In this document: positions 1-9,573 of the stretch, in pieces
How the letters are laid out: each line of letters begins with the position of its first letter
Position numbering within the stretch: the first letter of the stretch is position 1
DNA from: Amycolatopsis suaedae
Lineage (GTDB): Bacteria > Actinomycetota > Actinomycetes > Mycobacteriales > Pseudonocardiaceae
Assembly: GCF_004214935.1 (NCBI RefSeq)
Contig: NZ_SFCC01000003.1
Location: 465,476-529,475 of the forward strand
Direction: 5' to 3'
DNA: 64,000 nucleotides
Position numbers and translations under genes: made by a program
The notes under the pieces: generated by a model
Databases searched by the model: none
The model's input: only the letters and a program-made list of their open reading frames with translations
What the model was told of the DNA's origin: nothing

Positions 1-2
1 GA

Positions 3-839
3 GCGCGGCTGCTCGACGATCGGGACTACCCGGCCGTCCGTACGCTGCTGGCCACCGACCCGGTGGCCAGTTGCATGGTCAGCGCGAGGATCGAGGCCGC
101 CGGGCTGGATCCGTGGCGGCTCGGTGGCGAACTGTGGGCTGCCGACGCCCGCCCGGCCCGGTCCGGCCGGATCAGCGGGCTGTGCTTCTCCGGGCCCAAC
201 CTGATCCCGCTGCGGGGCAACGCCGGTGCCTGGCGGTCCTTCGCCGACCGGGCCCTGCGGCGCCAGCGGGCGTGTTCGTCGCTGGTGGGCCCCGCCGATC
301 AGGTGCTCGGCCTGTGGGACGAGCTGGAGAGCGAGTGGGGGCCGGCCCGGGAGGTCCGCCCGGACCAGCCGCTGATGGCCATGGACCGGATGCCCGAGCG
401 GCCCGCAGACCCGCTGGTCCGCCCCGTCCGGCCACACGAGCTGGACCGCTACCTGCCCGCCGCCGTGGCGATGTTCATCGAGGAAGTGGGGATCGACCCG
501 CGGGCGGGTGACGGCGGGACCAGTTACCGGGCCCGCGTCGCCGAGCTGATCGCCGGCGGCAGGGCGTTCGCCCGGTTCGAGGCCGGTGAGGTGGTGTTCA
601 AGGCCGAGATCGGCGCCATGTCGGCTGGCGTCGGCCAGATCCAGGGCGTCTGGGTGCGGCCGGACCGGCGTGGCCAGGGCCTCGGCGCGGCCGGCACCGC
701 CGCCGTCGTCGCGCGCCTGGTGCGCGACATGGACCGCACCGCGAGCCTGTACGTCAACTCCTACAACGCCCCGGCCCTCGCCGCCTATCGCCGGATCGGG
801 TTCCGTCAGGTCGGCTGCTACGCCACCGTCCTGTTCTGA
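3..839 (+). CDS. GNAT acetyltransferase with N-terminal DUF4081 domain (5' partial)
   Basis: The frame is open from the first base of the window, so the gene begins outside it. The GTG at 63 falls inside a conserved stretch (ATDPVASCMVSARIEAAGLD) and is not the start. The N-terminal half looks like the DUF4081 domain. The C-terminal half carries a GNAT acetyl-CoA site, with IQGVWVRPDRRGQGLG followed by a YNAPALAAYRRIGFR segment. The substrate is unknown. Followed by a penicillin-binding lipoprotein and map, this matches the Mycobacterium tuberculosis order Rv2867c, Rv2864c, mapB, so it is probably the Rv2867c orthologue. Family assignment is firm; function is not. Confidence 0.88.
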   Translation, partial: ARLLDDRDYPAVRTLLATDPVASCMVSARIEAAGLDPWRLGGELWAADARPARSGRISGLCFSGPNLIPLRGNAGAWRSFADRALRRQRACSSLVGPADQVLGLWDELESEWGPAREVRPDQPLMAMDRMPERPADPLVRPVRPHELDRYLPAAVAMFIEEVGIDPRAGDGGTSYRARVAELIAGGRAFARFEAGEVVFKAEIGAMSAGVGQIQGVWVRPDRRGQGLGAAGTAAVVARLVRDMDRTASLYVNSYNAPALAAYRRIGFRQVGCYATVLF

Positions 840-888
840 CGGCGTTTCGCAGCCGGGAGCCGCGGCGCCGAGGCTGGATACTGCGGCT

Positions 889-2670
889 GTGGTGGTTGGC
901 AGAGGCTGGGCGGTAGCCGCCGTCGTGGTGTTCGCGCTGAGCGGGTGCTCGGTGTTCGCGTCCGAACCCGGGCCGGAGGAGATCACGCGCGACTTCCTGG
1001 ACGCCCTCGCCGCAGGCGACACCGCCCGCGCGGCCGGGCTCACCGACACCCCCGACGCCGCCCGGCCCGTACTCGACCAGGCCAGGGCCGCGCTGCGGCC
1101 GGAGTCGATCGGCGTCACGCTGCACCGCGCGCACGCGCCGTCGAAGTCCACCACCGCCACCGCCCGGTACCGGCTGGACTGGCGGCTGCCGCACGGCCGC
1201 ACCTGGTCCTACGACGGCGACGCCCAGCTCACCTCGGCCGACGGCCGCTGGCGGGTGCGCTGGCAGCCCTCGGTGCTGCACCCGCGGCTGGCCCAGCAGC
1301 AGGAGATCACGCTGCGCACGCAGCAGCCGGACCGTGCCCCGGTGCTGGACCGCGACGGCGAGACCCTGCTGGCACCCGACCGGGTCGTGAGCGTCCTGCT
1401 CGACCCGGCCAAGGCCGGTGACGTCCGGAAGGTCGCTGCCGCGCTCGCCACGGCACTGAAGCAGTTCGAACCCGGCATCACCGAGCAGTCCATCGTGGAC
1501 GGTCCGAAGCAGCCGGTGGTCACCCTGCGCCAGTCCGACTACCAGCGGATCAAACCGGCCATCTACGACCTGCCCGGGGTCCGGTTCAGCGAGCAGGAAC
1601 GGCTGCTGCCCGCCGACAAGTCGCTGGGCGAGCAGATCCTGCCCGCGATCCGGTCCACGGTGGACGAACGGGTGGAGGGTGCCGCGGGGTGGCGGATCGT
1701 CACCGTCACCCCGACCGGCTCCGAGATCGCCGAGCTGCACAACCAGCCCGCTCAGCCCGCCGACGCCGTCACGGCCACGCTCAGCAAGGCCACCCAGGCC
1801 GCGGCCGAGGCAGCGCTGGACGGCGTCGAGGTGCCCGCGGCGATCGTCGCGCTGCAGCCGTCCACCGGTGAGCTGCTCGCCGTCGCGCAGAACGCGGCCG
1901 CAGACGTCCAGGGGCCGATCGCGTTGTCCGGCCGCTACCCGCCCGGCTCCACGTTCAAGATCGCCACGGCCGCTGCCGCGCTGACCACCGGCGTGACGCG
2001 GGCCGACGCCGTCGTCGACTGCCCGGGCACCACGACGATCGAGGGCAGGCTCATCCCCAACGACGGCCGGTTCGCGCTCGGTTCGGTGCCGCTGAGCACG
2101 GCGTTCGCGCACTCCTGCAACACGACGTTCGCCCGGCTGTCCACCCAGCTCCCGCCTGCGGCGCTCACCGACGCCGCACGCGACCTCGGCATCGGCGCGG
2201 ACTTCGTCATCCCGGGCCTGACCACGATCACCGGCTCGGTGCCGCAGGCAGGCAACACGATCCAGCAGGCGGAGAACGGGTTCGGCCAGGGCACCGTGCT
2301 GGCCAGCCCGTTCGGGATGGCGCTGGCGGCGGCGACGGTGGCGTCCGGCCGAACCCCGGTGCCGACGCTGCTGCGCGGCACCCCGACCGCGGCGTCCCAG
2401 GTGGGCAGGCCGCTGCGGCCCGACGTGCTCGCGGCGCTGCGCTCGATGACCAGGGCCGTCGTCACCGGCGGCACGGCGGGTGTGCTGGCGCAGCTGCCCG
2501 AGGTCCACGGCAAGACCGGCACCGCCCAGTTCGGCGACGGCTCGCAGTCACACGGCTGGTTCGTCGGCTACGCCGGTGACCTCGCGTTCGCCGTGCTGCT
2601 GGTCGGTGGCGGGACGTCGGCGCCCGCGGTGCAGGCGGCCCACCGGTTCCTGACCGCGGTCGGGTCGTAG
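889..2670 (+). CDS. Penicillin-binding lipoprotein, class B transpeptidase with MecA_N domain
   Basis: Peptidoglycan DD-transpeptidase that would cross-link stem peptides outside the membrane. I start it at GTG 889, because the open frame further upstream only overlaps the acetyltransferase gene. From there the protein (593 aa) opens with a lipoprotein signal, with the lipobox LSGC near residue 20. An NTF2-like MecA_N domain follows (about 28-140), then a dimerisation domain and a transpeptidase domain. The three active-site motifs are intact: STFK (Ser354-Lys357), SCN (Ser409) and KTG (Lys542). Class B enzymes of this type have no glycosyltransferase domain, as here. The nearest known relative by context and architecture is M. 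tuberculosis Rv2864c. A GTG at 892 is an equally possible start. Confidence 0.93.
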   Translation: MVVGRGWAVAAVVVFALSGCSVFASEPGPEEITRDFLDALAAGDTARAAGLTDTPDAARPVLDQARAALRPESIGVTLHRAHAPSKSTTATARYRLDWRLPHGRTWSYDGDAQLTSADGRWRVRWQPSVLHPRLAQQQEITLRTQQPDRAPVLDRDGETLLAPDRVVSVLLDPAKAGDVRKVAAALATALKQFEPGITEQSIVDGPKQPVVTLRQSDYQRIKPAIYDLPGVRFSEQERLLPADKSLGEQILPAIRSTVDERVEGAAGWRIVTVTPTGSEIAELHNQPAQPADAVTATLSKATQAAAEAALDGVEVPAAIVALQPSTGELLAVAQNAAADVQGPIALSGRYPPGSTFKIATAAAALTTGVTRADAVVDCPGTTTIEGRLIPNDGRFALGSVPLSTAFAHSCNTTFARLSTQLPPAALTDAARDLGIGADFVIPGLTTITGSVPQAGNTIQQAENGFGQGTVLASPFGMALAAATVASGRTPVPTLLRGTPTAASQVGRPLRPDVLAALRSMTRAVVTGGTAGVLAQLPEVHGKTGTAQFGDGSQSHGWFVGYAGDLAFAVLLVGGGTSAPAVQAAHRFLTAVGS

Positions 2671-2680
2671 GGTGGGGGAC

Positions 2681-3538
2681 ATGCCCACGCGAGCCCCTCT
2701 GCGACCCGGCGTCCAGTCGCCGATCCGTACCGTGCCCAGCTCCATCGCCCGCCCCGAGTACGTCGGCAGGGCGGCGCCGAAGCGGGACACCGGCAACGGC
2801 GTGCGCACCGCCGAGCAGATCGAGGCCATGCGGGTCGCCAGCCGGATCGCGGCGCAGGCGCTGCAGGAGGGCGGCAAGGCGGTCAAGCCGGGCGCGACCA
2901 CCGACGACGTCGACAAGGTCGTCCACGAGTTCCTGCTCGACCACGGCGCCTACCCGTCGACGCTGGGCTACCGCGGGTTCCCCAAGTCCTGCTGCACCTC
3001 GCTCAACGAGGTCATCTGCCACGGCATCCCGGACTCGACGGTCATCGAGGACGGCGACATCTGCAACATCGACGTCACCGCCTACATCGGCGGCGTGCAC
3101 GGCGACACCAACGCGACGTTCCTCGCCGGGGACGTCGACGAGGAGGTCCGGCTGCTGGTTGAGCGCACCCGCGAGGCGACCATGCGGTCGATCAAGGCCG
3201 TCCGGCCGGGCAGGCAGCTCAACGTCATCGGCAGGGTCATCGAGTCCTACGCCAAGCGGTTCGGCTACGGCGTCGTGCGTGACTTCACCGGCCACGGCGT
3301 CGGGCCCGCGTTCCACACGGCGCCGACCGTGCTGCACTACGAGGAGCCCAGCGTCACCACCGAGATCCTCGAGGGTATGACGTTCACGATCGAGCCGATG
3401 ATCACGCTCGGCACGATCGACTACGACATCTGGGACGACGACTGGACGGTCACCACGAAGGACAAGAAGTGGACCGCCCAGTTCGAGCACACCATCGTCG
3501 TGACCGCCACCGGCGCGGAGATCCTGACCCTGTCCTGA
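2681..3538 (+). CDS. map: Methionine aminopeptidase, type I
   Basis: Removes the initiator methionine from nascent proteins. ATG 2681 is chosen over the in-frame GTG at 2672 because GGTGGGGG lies just upstream of it. The protein is 285 aa, with a roughly 40-residue N-terminal extension ahead of the catalytic fold, as in mycobacterial MapB. All metal and catalytic residues are visible: His114 (CHGIPD), Asp131 and Asp142 ([17 protein letters not shown]), His205 (GHGVGPAFH), Glu238 (IEPMI) and Glu269 (QFEHT). It lies 10 bp after the penicillin-binding protein gene and is probably co-transcribed with it. Confidence 0.96.
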   Translation: MPTRAPLRPGVQSPIRTVPSSIARPEYVGRAAPKRDTGNGVRTAEQIEAMRVASRIAAQALQEGGKAVKPGATTDDVDKVVHEFLLDHGAYPSTLGYRGFPKSCCTSLNEVICHGIPDSTVIEDGDICNIDVTAYIGGVHGDTNATFLAGDVDEEVRLLVERTREATMRSIKAVRPGRQLNVIGRVIESYAKRFGYGVVRDFTGHGVGPAFHTAPTVLHYEEPSVTTEILEGMTFTIEPMITLGTIDYDIWDDDWTVTTKDKKWTAQFEHTIVVTATGAEILTLS

Positions 3539-3544
3539 CGGCTC

Positions 3545-3850
3545 GCCGCGACGTGGCCGTGAAGGCCCCCTCACGGCGTCTGATGCCAGGACCCCGGCAA
3601 AGTCAGACGGTGCCGATGTGGCGGGTGTGTCCTGTCCGTGGGTCTGGCCAGTCCCCTTCATTAAGTCTGACGTGGTGAAGGTGGCCTTCACGTGCTCTGG
3701 GACGGGACGACTCGCGCGAACGGGTCGCTGACGCGGGTGACCGGCACGAGGTGAGAACCCGGTCCACACGGTGAGTTCTGCGCTCACGCACGCGAGTTCT
3801 GCGTTCCGGCCCGCGAGTTCTGCGTTCGAACGCACAGAGCCCGACTTTGC
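3545..3850. repeat. Gene-free gap with three modules of the intergenic repeat family
   Basis: The gap between map and the GntR regulator holds no credible gene. About 3555-3609 is a hairpin (GTGAAGGCCCCCTCACGG) followed by a TCTGATGCCAGGACCCCGGC segment; the same order recurs at 14752-14803 and 31041-31090. A second hairpin, GTGAAGGTGGCCTTCAC, lies at 3676-3692. At 3741-3830 three consecutive 21-bp units run, of the type GCGAGTTCTGCGTTCCGGCCC; the same block recurs at 15160-15250 and, inverted, at 44420-44520. The first hairpin could also terminate map transcription. Confidence 0.8.
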
Positions 3851-3895
3851 CGGGCCCTGGCGTCTGGTGCCCTGACGGCCTGCCGGGCGGGCGGC

Positions 3896-4567
3896 TCAGT
3901 CCAAGCCGGCCAGCAGCTCGTCGAGGAAGCCGGCGGCCTCCGCGCCTGCCTTGACGGGGTCGCGGTCGGCGATGGCCTCCACGATGCCGCGGTGCTCGAT
4001 CTCCTCCGCCTGCCCCAGCTCCTCGTGCGTGGTCGCCGCGACGGACGCGGTGATGGCCTCGGTGAGCCCCCGGTACAGCTCGGTGAGCAGGGTGTTGTGC
4101 CCGCACGCGACCACGGTCAGGTGGAACTCCGCGTCGACGCGCACGAAGTCGTCGAACCGGGCCTCCCGCTGGGCGGCGTCGCGCTGGTCGTGCAGGTCGC
4201 GTAACCGCTCCAGCTCGGCGTCCGTGCGCCGGGAGGCGGCCAGCCGCGCGCCCTCGACCTCCAGCGTGCGCCGGACCTCCAGTACCTCGCGCAGCTCGCT
4301 GCCGCACAGCCTGCGGATGGCGCCGGAGACCTCGCTGGTAGCCCGCACGTAGGTGCCGTCACCCTGCCGTACCTCCAGCAACCCGCTGTGCGACAGCGCT
4401 CGCACCGCCTCGCGGATGGTGTTGCGCCCGACCCCGAGCGTGGCCGCCAGCTCCGGTTCCGTCGGGATGCGCTGCCCGATGGGCCAGTCGCCCTGCCGGA
4501 CCGCTTCACGTAACTGGGCGATCACCTGGTCGACGAGCCCGGTGCGACGGGTAGTGGCCAGAGGCAC
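3896..4567 (-). CDS. GntR/FadR-family transcriptional regulator
   Basis: A winged helix-turn-helix of the GntR type fills about residues 8-70 (TEPELAATLGVGRNTIREAV, then GLLEVRQGDGTYV). It is followed by an all-helical FCD effector domain typical of FadR regulators of carboxylate metabolism. I prefer GTG 4567: GAAAGGA sits 7 nt before it and a TAGGAT -10-like element lies about 25 bp upstream. An in-frame ATG at 4591 would add eight residues but has no ribosome site. The gene is divergent from the MFS transporter at 4616, with under 50 bp between the starts, so it probably controls that transporter and itself. The effector is unknown. Confidence 0.9.
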   Translation of the reverse strand: MPLATTRRTGLVDQVIAQLREAVRQGDWPIGQRIPTEPELAATLGVGRNTIREAVRALSHSGLLEVRQGDGTYVRATSEVSGAIRRLCGSELREVLEVRRTLEVEGARLAASRRTDAELERLRDLHDQRDAAQREARFDDFVRVDAEFHLTVVACGHNTLLTELYRGLTEAITASVAATTHEELGQAEEIEHRGIVEAIADRDPVKAGAEAAGFLDELLAGLD

Positions 4568-4615
4568 AGAAACATCCTTTCGCCCAATCATCCTACGTCT
4601 GCAATACTACTCGGC

Positions 4616-5854
4616 GTGTCCGTCGAGCCAGAACTAGAACTCGAGCGTAGCCGCGTCGTCACGGACACGGCACCCGCCGGACGGGCGCGTCCACTTGCCG
4701 TCGCGGGCGGCACGCTGCTGGCGCTGGCCGTCGTCCTGGCCGCCCTGAACCTCCGCCCCGCCGTCACCAGCGTCGGCCCACTGCTGGACAAGGCGCAGGC
4801 CGACCTGGGCGCCACCGCCACCTGGGCGGGCCTGCTCACCACGTTGCCCGGCCTGTGCTTCGCCGTCGCCGGCCTGGCCGCGCCCGCGCTGGCCCGCCGG
4901 GTCGGCATCGGTGCGGCCGTGGCGCTCGCGCTCGGTGTGCTCGGCGTCGGCCTGGTGATCCGGGTACTCGACGGCCCGCTGGTCGTGCTCGGCGGCACCC
5001 TCGTCTCCAGCGCCGGTATCGCGCTGGGCAACGTCCTCATCCCGGTGGTCGTGAAGGATTCGTTCCCGGCCAGGGTCGGCCTGATGACCGGCGTCTACAC
5101 CGCTGCCCTGCAGGGTGGCGGTGCGCTCGGCTCGGCGGCGACACCGCCGATGGACGACCTGTTCGGCGGCTGGCGCGAGGCGTGGGCGGGCTGGGCGGCG
5201 CTCGCCGTCGTCGCGCTGGTGGTCTGGCTGCTGGCCGTCCGCGGCCGTCGCGGCGAAGGCGGCGGCGCGCCCCGGCAGGAACGCGGCCGCTCGCTGCTGC
5301 GCAGCCCGCTGGCGTGGACGGTCACGCTGTTCTTCGGCCTGCAGGCGTTCGTCGCCTACATCGTCATGGGCTGGTTCCCGCAGGTCCTGATGGACGCCGG
5401 CGTCAGCAGGGGAGACGCCGGCCTCCTGCAGGGCCTGATGTCGCTGCTGGCCGTGCCGATCAGCCTGATCGTCCCGGCGGTCGCCGCCCGGCAGGGCAGC
5501 CAGACCTGGTGGATTGTCGGGCTCGGCCTGATCGGGCTCGCGGGCAACGCCGGCCTGATCGTCGCGCCGGCGGCGGCACCGCTGCTGTGGGCCATCCTCG
5601 TCGGTGTCGGGATGAGCGTGTTCTCGCTGGCCCTGACCGTCATCGCGCTGCGAGCTCGCAGCGGCCCGGACACCGCGTCGCTGTCCGGGATGGCCCAGGG
5701 CTACGGCTACCTGATCGCCACCCCGGGTCCGCTGCTGTTCGGCCTGCTGCACGACCTGACCGCCGCGTGGACCGTGCCGCTGATCCTGGTCGCGGTGGTC
5801 GTCGCGGTGCAGTCGGTGGTCGGCGCGTTCGCCGGTCGCGACCGTTACGTCTGA
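4616..5854 (+). CDS. MFS transporter, CynX/NimT-like
   Basis: A 412-residue integral membrane protein with about 12 hydrophobic segments. Near residues 43-80 it carries the sequence typical of the CynX/NimT branch of the major facilitator superfamily ([14 protein letters not shown], then [14 protein letters not shown]). E. coli members handle cyanate or 2-nitroimidazole, but the substrate here cannot be read from sequence. The start is GTG 4616. The divergent FadR-type regulator suggests an organic-acid or similar ligand controls it. The 3' end overlaps the convergent mtr gene by 10 bp. Confidence 0.9.
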   Translation: MSVEPELELERSRVVTDTAPAGRARPLAVAGGTLLALAVVLAALNLRPAVTSVGPLLDKAQADLGATATWAGLLTTLPGLCFAVAGLAAPALARRVGIGAAVALALGVLGVGLVIRVLDGPLVVLGGTLVSSAGIALGNVLIPVVVKDSFPARVGLMTGVYTAALQGGGALGSAATPPMDDLFGGWREAWAGWAALAVVALVVWLLAVRGRRGEGGGAPRQERGRSLLRSPLAWTVTLFFGLQAFVAYIVMGWFPQVLMDAGVSRGDAGLLQGLMSLLAVPISLIVPAVAARQGSQTWWIVGLGLIGLAGNAGLIVAPAAAPLLWAILVGVGMSVFSLALTVIALRARSGPDTASLSGMAQGYGYLIATPGPLLFGLLHDLTAAWTVPLILVAVVVAVQSVVGAFAGRDRYV

Positions 5855-7251
5855 GCCGGGTCCAGCTCCAGTCCGAGCAGGGCGTTCTCCACCAGCTCCG
5901 GCATCGCCGGGTGGATCCAGTACTGACCGCGGGCCATGCTGGCCGCGTCCAGGCCGAAGCTCATCGCCTGGATCAGCGGCTGGATCACCGTCGCGGCCTG
6001 CGGGCCGATGATGTGCGCGCCGAGCAGCTGCCCGGTCGCCGGGTCCGCGACCAGTTTGGCGAAGCTCGTGGTGTCCTCCATGGCCCAGCCGTAGGCGATA
6101 CCGGCGTAGTCCTGGATCGAGGTGACGTAACGCAGCCCGCGCTCGGCCGCCTGCTCCTCGGTCAGGCCGACCGACGCGATCTGCGGCGAGGTGAACACCG
6201 CGTGCGGCACGAACCGGTGATCGGCGGCCACCGGCGCGTCCGGGTGCAGCAGGTTGTGCTGCACGACCCGCTGTTCGTGGTTGGCCACGTGCTTGAGCTG
6301 GAACGGCGAGCTGACGTCGCCGAGCGCGTAGATCCCGTCGACCTCGGTGCGCTGGTACTCGTCGACCTTCACGTAGCCGTCCGCGGTGGTGGACAACCCG
6401 GTCGCGGCCACGTCGAGCAGGTCGGAGTTGGGCCTGCGGCCGGTGGCCACGAGCAGCAGCCCGGCCTCGACGGTGTCCTCCCCGGCGGGATCGGACAGTT
6501 CGACGGCGACACCGCCACCCGACCGCCGCACCTTGCTCACGGTCGTGTTCAGCCGCACGTCGTAGCGCTTCGCGGCCAGCTCGGTGAACCGGGCGCTGAC
6601 GTCGGCGTCCTCGGCCCGCAGCAGGGCGCCGGAGCGCGCCACCATCGTGACCGCGACCCCGAACGAGGCCAGCACGTGAGCGAACTCCGCCGCGATGAAA
6701 CCGCCACCCAGGATCACCGCCCGCTCGGGCAGGTCGTCGATCCGCATCACGGTGTCCGACGTGTGGTAGTCCACATCGGACAAACCAGGAATCTCCGGGA
6801 TCGCGGGCCTGCTGCCTGCCGCGATCACGAACCGGCCGGCCGTGACGGTCTCCGCCGGGCGGCCGTCGGCGAACGTGATCGTCAGCTCCTTGTGCCCGGT
6901 GAACCGGCCCTCGCCCTCGTAGACGGTGACGTCACGGTTGTCCTCGTGCTCGACGCGGTACTGCCGCCCGCCCGCGGCGATCGGGTCGATCCGGCCGAAG
7001 ATCCGGTCGCGGATGTCGCGCCAGCGCACCCCGCGCAGTTCGGCGTCCACCCCCAGCCGGGCTCCGGCACCGACCGAGGCCGCGATGTCGGCGGGGTGGA
7101 CGAACATCTTCGTCGGGATGCAGCCGACGTTGAGGCAGGTGCCGCCGAACACTCCCTTCTCGACGATCGCGGTCTTCCAGCCGGCGAACCGCCGGTCGAG
7201 AATCGAGTTCCCCGAGCCGGTCCCGATGATCACCAGGTCGTAGTGCGGCAC
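5845..7251 (-). CDS. mtr: Mycothione reductase
   Basis: FAD- and NADPH-dependent disulfide reductase that restores mycothiol from mycothione, keeping the actinobacterial low-molecular-weight thiol reduced in the cytosol. At 468 aa it matches the family length. Visible features are the FAD motif GTGSGN (residues 10-15), the redox pair Cys39 and Cys44 in [13 protein letters not shown], the NADPH-binding [15 protein letters not shown] segment, a second FAD motif ending ALGDV, and the C-terminal [15 protein letters not shown] that supplies the active-site histidine to the partner subunit. The FNxGC-type site and HPAMPE tail distinguish it from lipoamide and glutathione reductases. Confidence 0.95.
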   Translation of the reverse strand: MPHYDLVIIGTGSGNSILDRRFAGWKTAIVEKGVFGGTCLNVGCIPTKMFVHPADIAASVGAGARLGVDAELRGVRWRDIRDRIFGRIDPIAAGGRQYRVEHEDNRDVTVYEGEGRFTGHKELTITFADGRPAETVTAGRFVIAAGSRPAIPEIPGLSDVDYHTSDTVMRIDDLPERAVILGGGFIAAEFAHVLASFGVAVTMVARSGALLRAEDADVSARFTELAAKRYDVRLNTTVSKVRRSGGGVAVELSDPAGEDTVEAGLLLVATGRRPNSDLLDVAATGLSTTADGYVKVDEYQRTEVDGIYALGDVSSPFQLKHVANHEQRVVQHNLLHPDAPVAADHRFVPHAVFTSPQIASVGLTEEQAAERGLRYVTSIQDYAGIAYGWAMEDTTSFAKLVADPATGQLLGAHIIGPQAATVIQPLIQAMSFGLDAASMARGQYWIHPAMPELVENALLGLELDPAQT

Positions 7252-7322
7252 GCTGCTTCTCCTGAGTCGGTCGATGCTCTCCGGTTGTGGAACCGCCGGG
7301 GCGGTGCGGTTGTTCCCGTGCC

Positions 7323-8156
7323 TCAGTTCCCCGTCGCCGAGAAGTGCATGATGTCCTTCGGCGAGGTCCAGGTGCCACCCCAGGTCCAGCCCGCCGCCGT
7401 GAACGCCCGCACCACCGGGCCGCCCGGCAGGATCATCCCCGGACGCTCGCGGCCGCGGTCGGTGTAGGCCGAGGCCAGCTCGGGCAGCACCAGGTCACCC
7501 TTGACGTAGGGGTTGCAGAACGGGTTGACGTCGACGGCGAGGCCGGACGCGTGAGCCGACCAGGTGGTCTGCCCGCGGACCGGGCGGCAGACGAACGCGC
7601 CGGTGTTGTTGCCGTCGCCGGTCGGCGGGGCGTCCAGCTCGTCGGCCCGGGTGACCCGCATCTCCTCGATCGGGAAACGCGCGGCGTACAGCTCGCCGAA
7701 CGCCTTCGTCACCTGTGCGGCGACCGAGGCGTTGACCAGCATCTCCCCGGTGTGGGCACGGCCGTCGAAACCCCAGAACGACATCGTCAGGTACCGCAGC
7801 TGCCCGGACGGGACCGGGCACTCGGGCCGCCAGGTGCTGCGGGCCAGTACCCGCGCCGGTACCGGTTCGACGGTCGAGGCGTAGCGGTCGCCAGCCGGTG
7901 GCGGCAGCAGGTCGGCTGTGGGCAGGCTGCGCTCGACCAGCGGGGCCGGGGTGGGCAGTACCTGGCCGAACCCGTCGGGCCTGCGGGGCAGCGGGCGGGC
8001 GCCGACCTGCCACACCGGTGCTTTCGCCGTGGTGGTGGCCGCCGGGGCGCTCGTCGACGGCGGCGTCGGCGGAGGTGCCGGTGGTGGCTGCTCCGGCTGC
8101 CCGCCGCAGGCGGCGAGCAGCGTCACCGCGAGCAGGAGGCCAGGGAGCGTGCGCAC
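7323..8156 (-). CDS. Lipoprotein with M15-type (D-Ala-D-Ala carboxypeptidase-like) peptidase domain
   Basis: A 277-residue secreted lipoprotein. Its signal peptide ends LLAAC, and a Pro/Ala/Thr-rich linker runs to about residue 50. The C-terminal half has zinc-peptidase motifs of the M15/VanY fold: [12 protein letters not shown] (the H-x6-D pair) and, near the end, [14 protein letters not shown] (the last His ligand). The predicted role is trimming peptidoglycan stem peptides or another cell-wall peptide. It lies 71 bp upstream of mtr on the same strand, with no obvious functional link. Family is well supported; substrate is inferred. Confidence 0.86.
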   Translation of the reverse strand: MRTLPGLLLAVTLLAACGGQPEQPPPAPPPTPPSTSAPAATTTAKAPVWQVGARPLPRRPDGFGQVLPTPAPLVERSLPTADLLPPPAGDRYASTVEPVPARVLARSTWRPECPVPSGQLRYLTMSFWGFDGRAHTGEMLVNASVAAQVTKAFGELYAARFPIEEMRVTRADELDAPPTGDGNNTGAFVCRPVRGQTTWSAHASGLAVDVNPFCNPYVKGDLVLPELASAYTDRGRERPGMILPGGPVVRAFTAAGWTWGGTWTSPKDIMHFSATGN

Positions 8157-8320
8157 CAGGACAGGGTGACATCGGGTGCCGCGCCGGTGCCGGGCGGCCC
8201 TGGCCCGGATGGCTGCGGAGGGTAGCCGGCTACTCCACCCGGTTCAGTGACGTCGGGTGACCGGTAGGCCGTTTAGGGTAGTCGCACCGCCGTGCTGTCT
8301 GTCGAAGGGAAACCGGAGTC

Positions 8321-9109
8321 ATGCCGAAGAAGTCCTCGCGCCGCCGGGGGACGCTGCTCGCCGCCGCCGTCATCGGGACGGTCCTGCCGCTGGCCGGCGC
8401 CGGGGCCGCCGCGGGCGTGCAGCCGTTCGTCGTCGGCGGCACCGAGGCTTCCCTCGCCGATCACCCCTACGCCGTCTACCTCGCCGACGAGAAGGGCAAC
8501 CAGTTCTGCGGCGGCACGCTGATCGCGTCCGACGCGGTGCTCACCGCCGCGCACTGCGCCAAGGCGATGTCCCGTAACGACATGCGGGTGGTCGCAGGCC
8601 GTCAGGACAAGCGCACGTCGGCGGGCGTGACGGCCGAGGTCAGGAAGGTCTGGATCCCCGACGGCTTCCAGCGGCCGGAGAGCGGGAGCGACGTCGCGGT
8701 GCTCACGTTGCGGGACAGCGTGCCCTACCAGCCGGCGAAGGTGGCCGACCAGCGGCACCGGTCGCTGTACGAGGCGGGCACCCGGGCGACCGTGCTCGGC
8801 TGGGGGCGGGTGAAGGAGGGCGGCGACCGCTCGGACTACCTGCGCAAGGCCACCGTCCCGGTCGTCGCCGACGACAGCTGCGCCAAGAGCTTCGAGAGCT
8901 TCGACGCGAAGTCCATGGTCTGCGCCGGGTACGCCGAGGGCGGCGTCGACGCCTGCCAGGGCGACTCGGGTGGCCCGCTGGTGGTCGGTGGCACGGTGAT
9001 CGGCGTGGTGTCCTGGGGCGAGGGCTGCGCGCAGGCCGGTAAGCCGGGTGTCTACGCGAGGGTGGCCACGTTCGCCAAGGACATCGCGGAGCAGGCCCGC
9101 CACCACTGA
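8321..9109 (+). CDS. Secreted trypsin-like serine protease (S1 family)
   Basis: A 262-residue chymotrypsin-fold protease with an N-terminal signal peptide (KKSSRRRG then a hydrophobic core, ending near residue 33). Mature activation would expose VVGGTEAS. The catalytic triad is His78 (TAAHC), Asp124 (SDVAVL) and Ser216 (GDSGGP). Asp210, six residues before the serine, lines the specificity pocket and predicts cleavage after Arg or Lys. Cys pairs around His78 and in the C-terminal half suggest disulfides. ATG 8321 has GGAG upstream. The 164-bp gap to the divergent M15 lipoprotein holds the promoters of both genes; no convincing motif pair was found there. Confidence 0.95.
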   Translation: MPKKSSRRRGTLLAAAVIGTVLPLAGAGAAAGVQPFVVGGTEASLADHPYAVYLADEKGNQFCGGTLIASDAVLTAAHCAKAMSRNDMRVVAGRQDKRTSAGVTAEVRKVWIPDGFQRPESGSDVAVLTLRDSVPYQPAKVADQRHRSLYEAGTRATVLGWGRVKEGGDRSDYLRKATVPVVADDSCAKSFESFDAKSMVCAGYAEGGVDACQGDSGGPLVVGGTVIGVVSWGEGCAQAGKPGVYARVATFAKDIAEQARHH

Positions 9110-9133
9110 ACCCGGGTCTGGTACCTATACGGC

Positions 9134-9571
9134 ATGACCCAGACCGCCCGGATCCCCGTCCTGCGCACCACCGGCGACCGGATCACCGCGGAGCAGCTGT
9201 ATGCCGTGCTGCGCCTGCGGGCGCAGGTGTTCGTGGTCGAGCAGGAAAGTGCCTACCAGGATCTCGACGGCCGTGACCTGCGTGCCGACACCCACCACCT
9301 GTGGACCGGCGACGTCGACGCGTACCTGCGGGTCCTGGTGGAGCCGTCGGGTGGCTACCGCATCGGCCGGGTGGTCACGGCCCAGCACGCCCGCGGCACC
9401 GGCCTGGGGGCACGGCTGATGGAGGCGGCGCTGGAGGTCGTCGGCGACGCCCCGTGCGTGCTGGGCGCGCAGATCCAGGCGGGCGGGTTCTACGCGAAGT
9501 TCGGCTTCACACCGTCCGGCCCGGAGTACCTGGAGGACGGCATCCCGCACGTGGAGATGCGCCGCGGCTGA
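9134..9571 (+). CDS. GNAT N-acetyltransferase, ElaA family
   Basis: A 145-residue single GNAT domain. The N-terminal LYAVLRLRAQVFVVEQESAY and the DLDGRDL segment are typical of the ElaA subfamily, and the acetyl-CoA loop reads ARGTGLGARLM. The substrate is unknown. It follows the trypsin-like gene by 24 bp on the same strand and ends convergently with bioF, with only 2 bp between the stop codons. Nothing in the context points to a pathway. Confidence 0.88.
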   Translation: MTQTARIPVLRTTGDRITAEQLYAVLRLRAQVFVVEQESAYQDLDGRDLRADTHHLWTGDVDAYLRVLVEPSGGYRIGRVVTAQHARGTGLGARLMEAALEVVGDAPCVLGAQIQAGGFYAKFGFTPSGPEYLEDGIPHVEMRRG

Positions 9572-9573
9572 AC

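Noticed and set aside
63..65. GTG as start of the first acetyltransferase
   Set aside because: The frame is open to the window edge and the residues around it are internal conserved sequence.
586..888. N-terminal extension of the penicillin-binding protein
   Set aside because: It overlaps the acetyltransferase gene in another frame and precedes a clear lipoprotein signal that begins at 889.
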